Shown here piece after piece: positions 28,417 through 37,144 of a stretch of DNA of 39,084 bases. Each line of letters starts with the position of its first letter. Positions within the stretch are counted from its first letter, which is position 1. A model generated the notes under the pieces. It was given only the letters and a program-made list of their open reading frames with translations, was not told where the DNA came from and searched no databases. The position numbers and the translations under genes were made by a program. The DNA comes from Paenibacillus sp. (GTDB lineage: Bacteria > Bacteroidota > Bacteroidia > Bacteroidales > Muribaculaceae), in assembly GCA_023663345.1 (NCBI GenBank), contig JAMPHR010000004.1, positions 406,598 through 445,681 on the forward strand. Reading direction: 5' to 3'.

Positions 28417-30191
28417 TATCTACGACGACGTGTAGTCCTTTTTCGTGTACTCTTTTTGGTAGTGCCTTTCTTTGACGATGACACGGCACCGCCCTTGGCA
28501 GGGATCTTCAGCTTTTGACCTATCTGTATGCCTGTCTGAGTCTTTTTCATGCCATTGGCGGCCTGGATGGCTGCTACAGTAGTGCCATATTTGCGGGCTA
28601 TACGGTCAAGTGTATCACCTTTCTTTACCACATGGGTTGTGGTACGTACAGCCTTGGTCTGCTGGGTGTTCTCTCGCGGTTTGGCCTGCTCGGCATTAGC
28701 CTTGGTGTTGGTTGAGTCGGTAGCGTGAGCCTGCTCCTGTGTATTGCCGTTCTCTTTTGCCTCAGACGGAAATACCTGGGCAACTTCAGGTGTCGCTACC
28801 ACGCGCACTTCATCGGGAGTGACATGCTCAACCACCTGGATTGTCAGCTGGTCTCCTTCCTTGACTTTGCCTCGGCGGAGTTTGTTCCAGCGCTTTATGT
28901 CGGTGGCCGACACTCCGTAGGTCTTCGCTATATCGCGGATATTTTCGCCACGAGCTACAATGTGGGTCTTGTTTATGATTCTCTCGGTGGCCTGAGATGC
29001 TATTTCCTTGTTGCTGTCGGCATTTGCAGTTTGTTTCTCAGCTTTAGCCAGATTGGCCTGTCCGCCGTCCGATACTACAGCTGTAGTAGAAGTGGAGCCT
29101 CCGGGCTCGGCAGTGGTGCGGCGGGCATAAAGGTCCTTGTCATACTCATGAATCCGTTTCTCACTCATGATGTAGCTGAGACACTGCTGGGTGGGGAGTG
29201 TGAGATTGTATGGACGGTAATCGCCGGGTATCATATCCTTGAGGTATTGGGGATTGAGCATCCTTATCTCCTCGACGGGGATGTTGAGTACAGCCGCGAT
29301 CTGATTGAAATGCACGTTCTTGTTGATCTGTACGGTGTCGGTGGTGAGATGACGTTTCACGATAGTGGGCGAGATGCCGTGCTGTCGGTAATAGTTCATC
29401 ACATAATTTGCAGCGATGAACGCCGGCACATATCCACGGGTCTCGGAGGGCAGATAGTTGTATATCTCCCAGAAATCTTTTTTCGCATTTTCATCGCCTT
29501 CCTCGACACCGGCACGGCGAAGGGCCTTGTTCACATTTCCCGGGCCACAATTGTAGGCTGCGATTGCGAGTGACCAGTCATTGTATATGTCATGGAGTTG
29601 CTTGAGATACCGTGCGGCATTACGCGACGACATGCGCGGATCACGACGCTCATCGACAAGCGAGTTGATCTCCATGCCCAGACCTTTGGCGGTGGCCGGC
29701 ATGAACTGCCACAGGCCTACAGCTCCGGCACGTGACACGGCATTGGGGTTGATGGCCGATTCGATCACGGGCAGGTATTCAAGTTCGAGCGGCATCCCTT
29801 CCTTGAGCAATTCCTCTTCAAAGATTCTACCGTAATAGTTGTGCAGAGCAAGCATGTCGGCTACCAGCCCGCGACGGCGGGTGAGATACATCTCGATATA
29901 ATTCTTTACAATCGAATTATAGGGGAGATCGATCACGGTGGGGAGTTTAGCCAACCGTTCCTCATATTCCTTGGGTGTAGCTGTGGTGGCATTGCCGGTG
30001 TCAATGCCGGGAACCACGAAGTTCTTCAGATAAAAATTTTCTTCAAGCAATCTTGTTTGAGTCTCGAAACTCTCAGGAGCGATGATGTTGTCATCAGTGA
30101 TAGAGTAGCGTAGTTCGAGTATGGATTGTGCTGACGAAGCCGATAGCGTTCCGCCAAGACATAACAGGATGGTGAATAAAGTCTTTTTCAT
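28416..30191 (-). CDS. Membrane-bound lytic murein transglycosylase D-like, with LysM domains
   Basis: A 591-residue exported peptidoglycan-cleaving enzyme. A signal peptide at residues 1-21 (MKKTLFTILLCLGGTLSASSA) has no lipobox. The family 1 SLT domain spans about 115-270, with catalytic Glu144 in LPVIESAINPNAVSRAGAVGLWQFMPATA and the AYNCGPGNV motif at 212-220. Two clear LysM domains bind glycan (about 409-452 and 519-564); a weaker LysM-like unit is at about 284-332. The tail is very basic (KKSTRKRTTRRRR). E. coli MltD has the same SLT-LysM layout. It lies downstream of DUF5683 and is coupled to the NSS gene. Confidence 0.93.
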   Translation of the reverse strand: MKKTLFTILLCLGGTLSASSAQSILELRYSITDDNIIAPESFETQTRLLEENFYLKNFVVPGIDTGNATTATPKEYEERLAKLPTVIDLPYNSIVKNYIEMYLTRRRGLVADMLALHNYYGRIFEEELLKEGMPLELEYLPVIESAINPNAVSRAGAVGLWQFMPATAKGLGMEINSLVDERRDPRMSSRNAARYLKQLHDIYNDWSLAIAAYNCGPGNVNKALRRAGVEEGDENAKKDFWEIYNYLPSETRGYVPAFIAANYVMNYYRQHGISPTIVKRHLTTDTVQINKNVHFNQIAAVLNIPVEEIRMLNPQYLKDMIPGDYRPYNLTLPTQQCLSYIMSEKRIHEYDKDLYARRTTAEPGGSTSTTAVVSDGGQANLAKAEKQTANADSNKEIASQATERIINKTHIVARGENIRDIAKTYGVSATDIKRWNKLRRGKVKEGDQLTIQVVEHVTPDEVRVVATPEVAQVFPSEAKENGNTQEQAHATDSTNTKANAEQAKPRENTQQTKAVRTTTHVVKKGDTLDRIARKYGTTVAAIQAANGMKKTQTGIQIGQKLKIPAKGGAVSSSKKGTTKKSTRKRTTRRRR

Positions 30192-30266
30192 TGCTCGTGC
30201 GATATATTGACTGCGTGTGCGGGCATTTAGGCAGGAGGCTTACCCGCTTGCAGGGATAATGATTGG

Positions 30267-31169
30267 TCAGAATGTAAGGGCCCAGTACAAGCCTAAGCTT
30301 GGCCGGGAGGAACCGCTGCGTATATCGTTGTTCATCAGGGCCGGGGCCACGTCCATCGACAACGATGGAGATATGTCGAAGTGTGCAAGCTGGGCATCGA
30401 CGTAAGCATCGACCATGGCTATGAGATACACACCTATCATACAGATTATACACAGGTCCCTGTTGCGGCGGAAATAATTCTTTCGTGTACGCAACAGGTT
30501 GGTGAGCCAGCTACGGTCCAGATCAGCCTCATTGACGGTGGGGGCGAAGAAGTCCATGTAGCTGTTGGTGGTGGGGTCATTGTCCATGATGTCGCTGTAG
30601 GCCGTTGTGTAGTCGCGGAGCATGGTGTTGTTCCACGATGTAGCATAGCCAAGCCCCATGAAAGCGCCTACCACTATGGGTAGTTTCCAATACCGGCGGT
30701 TGTACAGCTGTCCCAGGCCGGGGCACAAGGCCGACATCCACACGGCTCGTGTTGGGTCGGGGTTGAATGTGAATTTTTTCTCGACTTCAGCCGAGTTGAC
30801 AATGGGGATTGAGTCGATGGGGATGAGTACAGGAGTGGCTCCGCTCGTCGACAGGCTGTCTTCGACCACCATGGCCGGCAGATCCACCTGCTGTCCCATA
30901 GGTATCGAGTCAGGCAGTTCGGATATAGGAGATGTGTGCCGGCGCTGAGGTCTTACGGGGCGGTTGCGTCGGGCGGGTCTCTCCGGATTCTCCGGATCGG
31001 CATTGGTCGCCGTTGTCACATTTGTGGCTCCGGTGGCAGGCTCGTCAGGCCTGGTCTCCGGCTCCTGTGCATAAACGCCGAGTGACCCTACAACTGCACA
31101 GAAGATAGCAATTATAGAGGTCACGAATCTTTTTGAGGTATGTGATGCGGTCTTTTCCGTGGGTCGCAT
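30267..31169 (-). CDS. DUF5683 domain-containing membrane protein
   Basis: A 300-residue protein with an N-terminal hydrophobic signal (FVTSIIAIFCAVVGSLGVYA), a proline/threonine/arginine-rich low-complexity stretch to about residue 75, and a C-terminal DUF5683 region from about 145 (NPDPTRAVWMSALCPGLGQLYNRRYWKLPIVVGAFMGLGYAT) with two or three hydrophobic helices. The ATG at 31169 is preferred, 7 bases after the parB stop; the frame also opens at a TTG at 31196 that would overlap parB. The function is unknown. In Bacteroidota it is regularly found next to parAB and lytic transglycosylase genes, which hints at a role in the cell envelope. Confidence 0.85.
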   Translation of the reverse strand: MRPTEKTASHTSKRFVTSIIAIFCAVVGSLGVYAQEPETRPDEPATGATNVTTATNADPENPERPARRNRPVRPQRRHTSPISELPDSIPMGQQVDLPAMVVEDSLSTSGATPVLIPIDSIPIVNSAEVEKKFTFNPDPTRAVWMSALCPGLGQLYNRRYWKLPIVVGAFMGLGYATSWNNTMLRDYTTAYSDIMDNDPTTNSYMDFFAPTVNEADLDRSWLTNLLRTRKNYFRRNRDLCIICMIGVYLIAMVDAYVDAQLAHFDISPSLSMDVAPALMNNDIRSGSSRPSLGLYWALTF

Positions 31170-31176
31170 TTCGTAA

Positions 31177-32064
31177 TTACTGTTTTGCCGTGTCAAAGAT
31201 GGCGATTAACCGTTGGAGTTCGTCATCGTCACGAAACGAGAACGAGATCTTGCCCTTGCCCGAGGCATCGCACGACACCTTTACAGGGGTCGAGAACCGG
31301 TGGGAAAGATGGTCTCTAAGAATATCAAAATCTTTATTGGAGAGCCTTGACTGCGATTTCTCAGCATTTTCATCCTCGGCTGCTCCGGCCTGCTGATACT
31401 TCTTGGCAAGTTCCTCCACGCGTCTCACGGATAGTCCTTGCTTGAGTATTTCGTTGTACAGGCGCAATTGCAGTTTAAGATTGTCGATGCTAAGGAGGGC
31501 ACGTGCATGACCCATTTCGATACGCCTGTTGCGTAGGCCAATCTGAACTTCGCTTGGCAGACGAAGCAGTCTGATGAAATTGGCTATGGTGGCGCGTTTC
31601 TTGCCGATGCGTTCACTCAGCCGTTCCTGTGTGAGCTCATACCGGTCGATCAGTTTCTTGAGCGCCAAGGCAATTTCTATCGCGTTCAGATCCTCGCGCT
31701 GGATGTTCTCGATCAGGGCCATTTCGGTCACAAGAGCATCATCGGCGGTGCGGATGTAGGCCGGGATGGTGGTCAATCCCGCCATTTGGGCCGCGCGGTA
31801 GCGACGCTCTCCGGCTATGATCTGGTATGTGTCGGGGCCGGTTTTGCGAAGGGAGATAGGCTGTATTATACCAAATTCACGCACTGATTGGCTCAGCTCC
31901 TCGAGTGCTTCCGAGTCAAACAGTGAGCGCGGTTGGTCAGGGTTGGGCGATATGCGTGATAGCTCAACCTCATTTATGGACGATGCATCGCGCGCGGGCG
32001 CATCGTCCATCGCTATTAGTGAATCGAGTCCGCGTCCGAGCGCGGGTCGTTTGTTTGGTGCCAT
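31177..32064 (-). CDS. parB: Chromosome-partitioning protein ParB
   Basis: A 295-residue ParB/Spo0J-type CTPase clamp that loads at parS and spreads. The N-terminal lead MAPNKRPALGRGLDSLI is typical. The ParB/sulfiredoxin-like domain has IAGERRYRAAQMAG (about 83-96) and the ENIQREDLNAIE box (about 119-130), followed by a helix-turn-helix at about 140-165 and a C-terminal dimerisation region with HALxxI-like SIDNLKLQLRLYNEILKQGLSVRRVEELAKK. It follows parA by 15 bases. No complete parS site was found in this window. Confidence 0.95.
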   Translation of the reverse strand: MAPNKRPALGRGLDSLIAMDDAPARDASSINEVELSRISPNPDQPRSLFDSEALEELSQSVREFGIIQPISLRKTGPDTYQIIAGERRYRAAQMAGLTTIPAYIRTADDALVTEMALIENIQREDLNAIEIALALKKLIDRYELTQERLSERIGKKRATIANFIRLLRLPSEVQIGLRNRRIEMGHARALLSIDNLKLQLRLYNEILKQGLSVRRVEELAKKYQQAGAAEDENAEKSQSRLSNKDFDILRDHLSHRFSTPVKVSCDASGKGKISFSFRDDDELQRLIAIFDTAKQ

Positions 32065-32079
32065 TCTTGATAGTTTTGT

Positions 32080-32847
32080 TTAGTGCTGGTTCTTGTTTAT
32101 CAGCTCTTTGGCCAAAGCTATATGGGATGTGGATCCTCGGGATGACGGATCATACAATATCACGGGGAGTCCGTGGCTCGGAGCTTCGCTCAGGCGGATG
32201 TTGCGCGGTATCACGGTGTCGAACACCATTTCACCGAAATGCCCCTTGAGCTCCTCGTATATCTGGTTGGCGAGTCTCAGGCGGGCGTCATACATCGTGA
32301 GCAGGAATCCCTCGATTTCGAGCGATGGGTTCAACCGCGACTTTATGATGCGTATCGTGTTGAGTAGTTTGGTGATGCCTTCGAGCGCGAAATATTCGGC
32401 CTGAACAGGTATTATCACCGAATCAGCCGCTGTGAGAGCGTTTACGGTTATGAGTCCGAGAGAAGGGGAGCAGTCTATGAGTATGAAATCATACTGGTCG
32501 GAAATCGGGGCGATGGCTTTCTTGAGCACATTCTCACGTGTAGGTTTGTTGATCAGTTCGATCTCAGCTCCTGCCAGGTCTATGCGTGAACCCACGAGGT
32601 CGAGACCCTTGCAGCAGGTGGCTACCTGGGATCCCGCCATGGGATAGTCGTCCACAAGACATTCATATATCGACGACGGCATCTTCTTCGGGTCGATACC
32701 GTACCCTGAAGTCGCGTTTGCTTGAGGGTCGGCGTCGATAATGAGTGTGCGCATACCCTCGGCGGCGAGAGAGGCCGCCAGATTTATGGTGGTGGTAGTT
32801 TTGCCAACACCACCTTTCTGATTGGCTATAGCGATGATTTTGCCCAT
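32080..32847 (-). CDS. parA: Chromosome-partitioning ATPase ParA
   Basis: A 255-residue Soj/ParA ATPase that binds DNA non-specifically and works with ParB in chromosome segregation. The deviant Walker A KGGVGKTTTTINLAASLA is at about residues 10-27, the switch DADPQANATSGYG at about 40-52, and DCSPSLG near 127. The length is that of chromosomal ParA without an N-terminal helix-turn-helix, so it is not of the plasmid type. It is the first gene of a run parA-parB-DUF5683-lytic transglycosylase-NSS. A -7-like box lies 71 bases upstream. Confidence 0.96.
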   Translation of the reverse strand: MGKIIAIANQKGGVGKTTTTINLAASLAAEGMRTLIIDADPQANATSGYGIDPKKMPSSIYECLVDDYPMAGSQVATCCKGLDLVGSRIDLAGAEIELINKPTRENVLKKAIAPISDQYDFILIDCSPSLGLITVNALTAADSVIIPVQAEYFALEGITKLLNTIRIIKSRLNPSLEIEGFLLTMYDARLRLANQIYEELKGHFGEMVFDTVIPRNIRLSEAPSHGLPVILYDPSSRGSTSHIALAKELINKNQH

Positions 32848-32917
32848 GTCTACGGTTATATGTCGCCACTCTTAGGGTTGAAGCCTACGAGTGCCGACAA
32901 ATTCTCTGCAAAGTAAC

Positions 32918-32925
32918 CAAAAATA
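32918..32925 (-). promoter_or_regulatory. Putative -7 box for the parA cluster
   Basis: The minus strand reads TATTTTTG, matching TAnnTTTG, 70 bases upstream of the parA ATG. A CAAAA at 32952 would place a -33 TTTTG about 26 bases away, longer than usual. No hairpin for the upstream AGCS gene is visible in 32926-32978. Confidence 0.4.
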
Positions 32926-32978
32926 TGCGAAAAATCAATGCCGGTGAGTAACAAAACGTGTTAAAATGTTGAAAACTT

Positions 32979-34373
32979 TTAGGCAAGTCTCTCGCTTGAT
33001 GTCAATGTGTCGCTCCCGATGGCTCTAATTTCGCGTTTTACTTCTTTACGCAACAATATAAGGGTGATCATAGTAGGAAATGCCATCAGAGCATAGAACA
33101 GATCACACACTCCCACGGCTATACCCAAGGGCACCACGGCAAATATCACTATCGTGATGATGAAGAACCATGTGTAGGCTTTGGCCCTTTTCTCGCCTCC
33201 GAGATAGGCTGCGCAACGCTGTCCGTAGAAACTGTAACTGAACATCGACGACAGCGCAAAGCACAGTACAATTAGCATCAGGAGATATTTGCCTCCAGGA
33301 ATGGCTTTGTCGAAAGCTCCCATCGCAATTTCAAGACCCTTTATGCCTCCAGCAGTCTCGATATCTCCGCACAGGAGGATGGCAAGGGCAGTGAGAGTAC
33401 ACACGAAGCCCGAATCAATGCCTGGTCCGAGCATGGCTATGAGTCCCTCGCGGGCCGGATGGGTGTTTGTCGAGGCTCCGTGCATGATTGTGGCTGTGCC
33501 CACTCCGGCATCATTGACGAGGGCAGCCCGGCGTGCTCCTATGATGGCAATTCCTGCCAGAGCCCCCCATCCGGCCCTGAGATTGAATGCTTCGGCAAAG
33601 ATGGATTTCATCACGGCGGGAACCTCGGATATATGAGAGATCACTATGTAGAACACGCTCAGGAAATATACGCCCACCATGAACGGGACAAGCCATGTGG
33701 CTATGCGGGCTATTCTTTTCACGCCCCCTATCACCACGGCTGTCACCACGGCCGCTATGGTAAGACCTATCAGTAGCCGGAATATACTTTCATGTCCCCA
33801 GCCCGATGCTGTGGCTACGAAATTGATGGCATGGCTCTCTTTTAGCCAGTCAGGAGTCGGGAATGTCGATACGATAGCCTCGGTCAACTGGTTGGCGTTC
33901 ATGATGCACAGAGTGCCGAACATTCCTGCGACGGCAAATGTGATGGCGAGCCAGTGCCATCTCTTGCCCAGCCCTCGGTCTATAATGTGCATTGTGCCTC
34001 CGGCGGGTGAGCCGTCGGGTAGGGTGGTCTTGTATCGTGTGGTCAGGACACCCTCGTGGAATTTTGTCGACATTCCCACGAGAGCGCTCACCCACATCCA
34101 GAATATCGCTCCCGGACCGCCCATCACAAGTGCTATCGCCACGCCGGCTATATTGCCCATGCCAACCGTGGCCGCAACCACTGAAGCCAATGCCTGCACT
34201 GAGGATATCTGATTGCCACTATCCCGGCTTTGCTTGTCCTTGAGCACCTTCAGGGCTGTGGGAAGATGCCTCAATGACACCATGCCTGAATAGAAAAACA
34301 GGAAGAATCCTCCCCCGATGAGAAGAATGAACAATGGATATCCACATAGGAAGTCGGCAATGGTAGTTATCAA
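32979..34373 (-). CDS. Sodium:alanine symporter family (AGCS) transporter
   Basis: A 464-residue inner-membrane Na+-coupled amino-acid transporter of the alanine/glycine:cation family. Typical segments include GFFLFFYSGMVSLRHLPTALK at the start, SALVGMSTKFHEGVLTTRYKT near 100, and GIAIIGARRAALVNDAGVGTATIMHGAS near 265-292, with about ten hydrophobic helices. The frame opens after a TGA at 34389-34391 and the first usable start is TTG at 34373; no in-frame ATG precedes the first helix, so a TTG start is likely. It is 77 bases downstream of the TPM gene and may be co-transcribed. It probably carries alanine or glycine. Confidence 0.9.
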   Translation of the reverse strand: MITTIADFLCGYPLFILLIGGGFFLFFYSGMVSLRHLPTALKVLKDKQSRDSGNQISSVQALASVVAATVGMGNIAGVAIALVMGGPGAIFWMWVSALVGMSTKFHEGVLTTRYKTTLPDGSPAGGTMHIIDRGLGKRWHWLAITFAVAGMFGTLCIMNANQLTEAIVSTFPTPDWLKESHAINFVATASGWGHESIFRLLIGLTIAAVVTAVVIGGVKRIARIATWLVPFMVGVYFLSVFYIVISHISEVPAVMKSIFAEAFNLRAGWGALAGIAIIGARRAALVNDAGVGTATIMHGASTNTHPAREGLIAMLGPGIDSGFVCTLTALAILLCGDIETAGGIKGLEIAMGAFDKAIPGGKYLLMLIVLCFALSSMFSYSFYGQRCAAYLGGEKRAKAYTWFFIITIVIFAVVPLGIAVGVCDLFYALMAFPTMITLILLRKEVKREIRAIGSDTLTSSERLA

Positions 34374-34450
34374 TGTCAGTGGTATTAGTCAGTTGGGTGA
34401 TTGTCTAAAGGGCGTATGGGGTATTTATAAGTTCTTCATGGAGCAGTTTT

Positions 34451-35743
34451 CTACCAGCTGCCTCCGGCACCGCCACCTCCGGTGTTGCCACCGCCAAATG
34501 AGCCACCGCTGAAGCCTCCGCCACCGAATCCGCCACCTCTTCTGGAGCCGAGCGCACTGCCGAGGATCGCTCCGGCCGCTGCGGCCTCCATGTCGGGCTT
34601 GCGCTGTATGCGGAACCGTTTATCGGTGTGGTTGCCGCAATTCCGGCAATAGTAGATATCCACGCCCTCTCCCTCCTGGCGGGTGGTGGGCTGGCGCAGG
34701 ATACGCCGGTCGGAGAGGGTCATGGTGCGTGCGTGACACACCGGACATACGGTGTATCGGCTCGAACGATTGACGTAGGGGTATATGTCGGTCTGCGAGC
34801 ATTTGGGACAGTGCCACACGTCGTAGTCCACCGATTTGAGCTGTTCCTCCATGTCCTGGGCCGGGGTGAGGTAATCATTATCGTGAACTTCATCGACCAG
34901 TTTCATCCTTGTGCCACAATGTGGGCATGGACGCTTATGGCGGCGCACCCTGTGCATCTTCCACGACAGGATAGCAAACGGGATGGCTCCTAATCCGAGT
35001 GTCACAAACGCGACTATCGCCGAGGGGAGCCACAGGGTGTTGAGTTGTCTCCACCGTTCTACGTCGTCCATCTTACGGGTGTTCCAGATGTAATAGATGA
35101 TAATAGCAAACATTATTGCCGCGATGACTCCGGCAACCTCAAGGAAGAATGAGAAGACTTCCTCACCGTTGTAATCCGAGATGCCCGAAGCCATGCGGTC
35201 ATTCTCATATTTCGACATCATCTCATCCCTGACCTCGGGATCGCTGATTATCTGCGCGAGATGCTCGACAGCGGCGGTCGTGCCACCATCGTAATCACCC
35301 TCGCGGAAGCGGGGGATTATATCCTCGCGTATCACACGTCCGGCTATGACATCGGGTACCACACCCTCCATTCCATATCCGGTCCTGATCTGCACGGCGC
35401 GGTCGTCACGGGATATAAGGAGCAGTATTCCATTGTCGTTATCGGATTTTCCTATTCCCCATTTCTCGAACAGGGCGGTTGCGAACTCATCGGGTGTCAT
35501 GCCGGGATCGATCTTGTCCACCGCGACTACCACCATCTCGGCCGATGTCTGTTGCCACAGTCGTCCGATGGTCGCATCGAGGCGGTCGACTGTGGACGGT
35601 GACAGTACTCCCGAGGGGTTGGACACGTAACGGTTGCGGGCCGACAGGTGTACGTTGGGCACCTCGTCGACGGTCATAGCCGTTGAGGCGAGTGAGATGA
35701 CAATGCTTATCAGCAGTATGAAATAACGGTTGAGATGTGTCAT
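34451..35743 (-). CDS. TPM domain protein with zinc-ribbon pairs and Gly-rich tail
   Basis: A 430-residue envelope protein. The signal peptide is about 1-22. A TPM/TLP18.3-like extracytoplasmic domain runs about 36-165 (NRYVSNPSGVLSPSTVDRLDATIGRLWQQTSAEMVVVAVD). Two membrane helices at about 198-220 and 238-260 follow, then a cytoplasmic region with four CxxC pairs (273-276, 312-315, 333-336, 366-369) that look like two zinc ribbons. The tail is Gly-rich, ending GGGGAGGSW. TPM proteins are tied to photosystem II repair in plants and to membrane-stress roles in bacteria; here the role is unknown. It starts 1 base after the stop of the dGTPase gene. Confidence 0.87.
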   Translation of the reverse strand: MTHLNRYFILLISIVISLASTAMTVDEVPNVHLSARNRYVSNPSGVLSPSTVDRLDATIGRLWQQTSAEMVVVAVDKIDPGMTPDEFATALFEKWGIGKSDNDNGILLLISRDDRAVQIRTGYGMEGVVPDVIAGRVIREDIIPRFREGDYDGGTTAAVEHLAQIISDPEVRDEMMSKYENDRMASGISDYNGEEVFSFFLEVAGVIAAIMFAIIIYYIWNTRKMDDVERWRQLNTLWLPSAIVAFVTLGLGAIPFAILSWKMHRVRRHKRPCPHCGTRMKLVDEVHDNDYLTPAQDMEEQLKSVDYDVWHCPKCSQTDIYPYVNRSSRYTVCPVCHARTMTLSDRRILRQPTTRQEGEGVDIYYCRNCGNHTDKRFRIQRKPDMEAAAAGAILGSALGSRRGGGFGGGGFSGGSFGGGNTGGGGAGGSW

Positions 35744-35744
35744 G

Positions 35745-37085
35745 TCAATTATTGATTTTAAGGCTCATGCCGTTGAGCCTGCGGTACAGGTCGAGGGCAT
35801 ATACGTCGGTCATGCCAGATATGTGATCAAGCACGGCCTGTATCTTGCCGTATAGAGATGAGGCTTGTGTTTCGTATTGTTCCGGGACTTTGGCGAGCAG
35901 GAGCCGTGAGTAATTCAGGGTGGGGTTGTTTACGGCTTTTACGAGCTCGTCAATGAGGAATGATATGATGCGTGTGCCGGCCAGCTCGATCTCCACTACG
36001 TCGCTCGCGCAGTAGATACGTTTCCACGACAGAGCCTCACACCGGCGGTAGCCTTCTTTCTCGCGGGGTGAGATATGGTCAAGCAGAGATCCGGAGAATG
36101 TGCCGCTCAGTATCTCTGTTTCATGTTCGGCAAAGGCATCGGCGCATTTTTCCACGAGCACTCCTACAATGCACGAGCGCAGATAGGCTATTTTCTCGTT
36201 AGGATCCTCCACATGGCTCATCACGCGCTTCATGTGCTCCTGTTTTGCCGTGTCGAAGTAGCTGAGGAGCAGTGGCAACACTTCCTCGGTAGAAAGAATC
36301 TTGAGTTTATGGGCATCCTCGATATCCATTATCTCGTAGCATATATCATCGGCGGCCTCCACGATGTACACGAGCGGGTGTCGAGAGTATCTCACCTTGC
36401 CGTCAGGCGTGGAGAGGGGGATCATGCCCAGTTCATCGGCCACCTTTATAAAATCCTTCTTCTCCGATGTGAAGAAGCCGAATTTTCCGTGCTTTCCTGC
36501 GAGGGTGGATTCAAACGGATATTTTACAATCGAGGCCAGAGTGGAATATGTCATGGCAAAACCTCCCTGCCTGCGTCCGTTAAACTGGTGGGTCAGCAGG
36601 CGGAACGTGTTGGCATTTCCCTCAAAATGGGTGAGATCGTTCCATTCTTCTTCGCTCAGCAGGCTATGAAGCTCCTGGCCCGCACCTTCGATGAAATATG
36701 CCTGTATGGCTTTTTCTCCCGAGTGTCCGAATGGTGGATTCCCGAGGTCATGGGCAAGGCAGGCGGCTGCCACTATATCGCCTATATAGTTGAGGCTGTC
36801 AAGGACCTGCGGATCGTTTTCGTAACGCTCCCTGAGCCTGATGGCCACCTCACGGGCGAGTGAACGCCCCACACACGACACCTCAAGACTATGAGTCAGA
36901 CGGTTGTGCACGAAAATACTTCCGGGTAGAGGGAACACCTGCGTCTTGTTCTGAAGCCTGCGGAAAGGCGAGGAAAACACAAGCCGGTCAAAATCTCTCT
37001 GGAAATCATTCCGGGCTCCCGGTTTGGGATCATGGTAATGCTCAAGGCCGAAACGCTTGTCGGATATGAGCTTGTCCCATTGCAT
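35745..37085 (-). CDS. Deoxyguanosinetriphosphate triphosphohydrolase (dGTPase-like HD protein)
   Basis: A 446-residue HD-superfamily phosphohydrolase that cleaves dNTPs to deoxynucleoside and triphosphate, helping to control the dNTP pool. The metal-binding motifs are intact; in numbering from the alternative ATG at 37109 they are His73 (HNRLTHSLEVSCVGRSLARE) and His120-Asp121 (AHDLGNPPFGHSGEKA). I use the ATG at 37085 (MQWDKLISDKRFG), because homologues I recall begin at this point; the ATG at 37109 would add eight residues. Substrate preference cannot be inferred from sequence. It is followed immediately by the TPM gene. Confidence 0.92.
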   Translation of the reverse strand: MQWDKLISDKRFGLEHYHDPKPGARNDFQRDFDRLVFSSPFRRLQNKTQVFPLPGSIFVHNRLTHSLEVSCVGRSLAREVAIRLRERYENDPQVLDSLNYIGDIVAAACLAHDLGNPPFGHSGEKAIQAYFIEGAGQELHSLLSEEEWNDLTHFEGNANTFRLLTHQFNGRRQGGFAMTYSTLASIVKYPFESTLAGKHGKFGFFTSEKKDFIKVADELGMIPLSTPDGKVRYSRHPLVYIVEAADDICYEIMDIEDAHKLKILSTEEVLPLLLSYFDTAKQEHMKRVMSHVEDPNEKIAYLRSCIVGVLVEKCADAFAEHETEILSGTFSGSLLDHISPREKEGYRRCEALSWKRIYCASDVVEIELAGTRIISFLIDELVKAVNNPTLNYSRLLLAKVPEQYETQASSLYGKIQAVLDHISGMTDVYALDLYRRLNGMSLKINN

Positions 37086-37144
37086 TATGTCGGTGCGGTT
37101 GTGAGGCATAAGGTAAGAGGTTGGTCCAACGGGTGGAGAAATGA

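Noticed and set aside
30629-30637. TGTTCCACG, half of the parS consensus, close to parB
   Set aside because: The other half (TGGAACA) is missing and the match lies inside the DUF5683 coding region, so it is probably chance.
35800-36863. Long plus-strand frames opposite the dGTPase gene
   Set aside because: They are antisense to a clear HD-domain gene and show no known domain; they reflect codon bias of the real gene.
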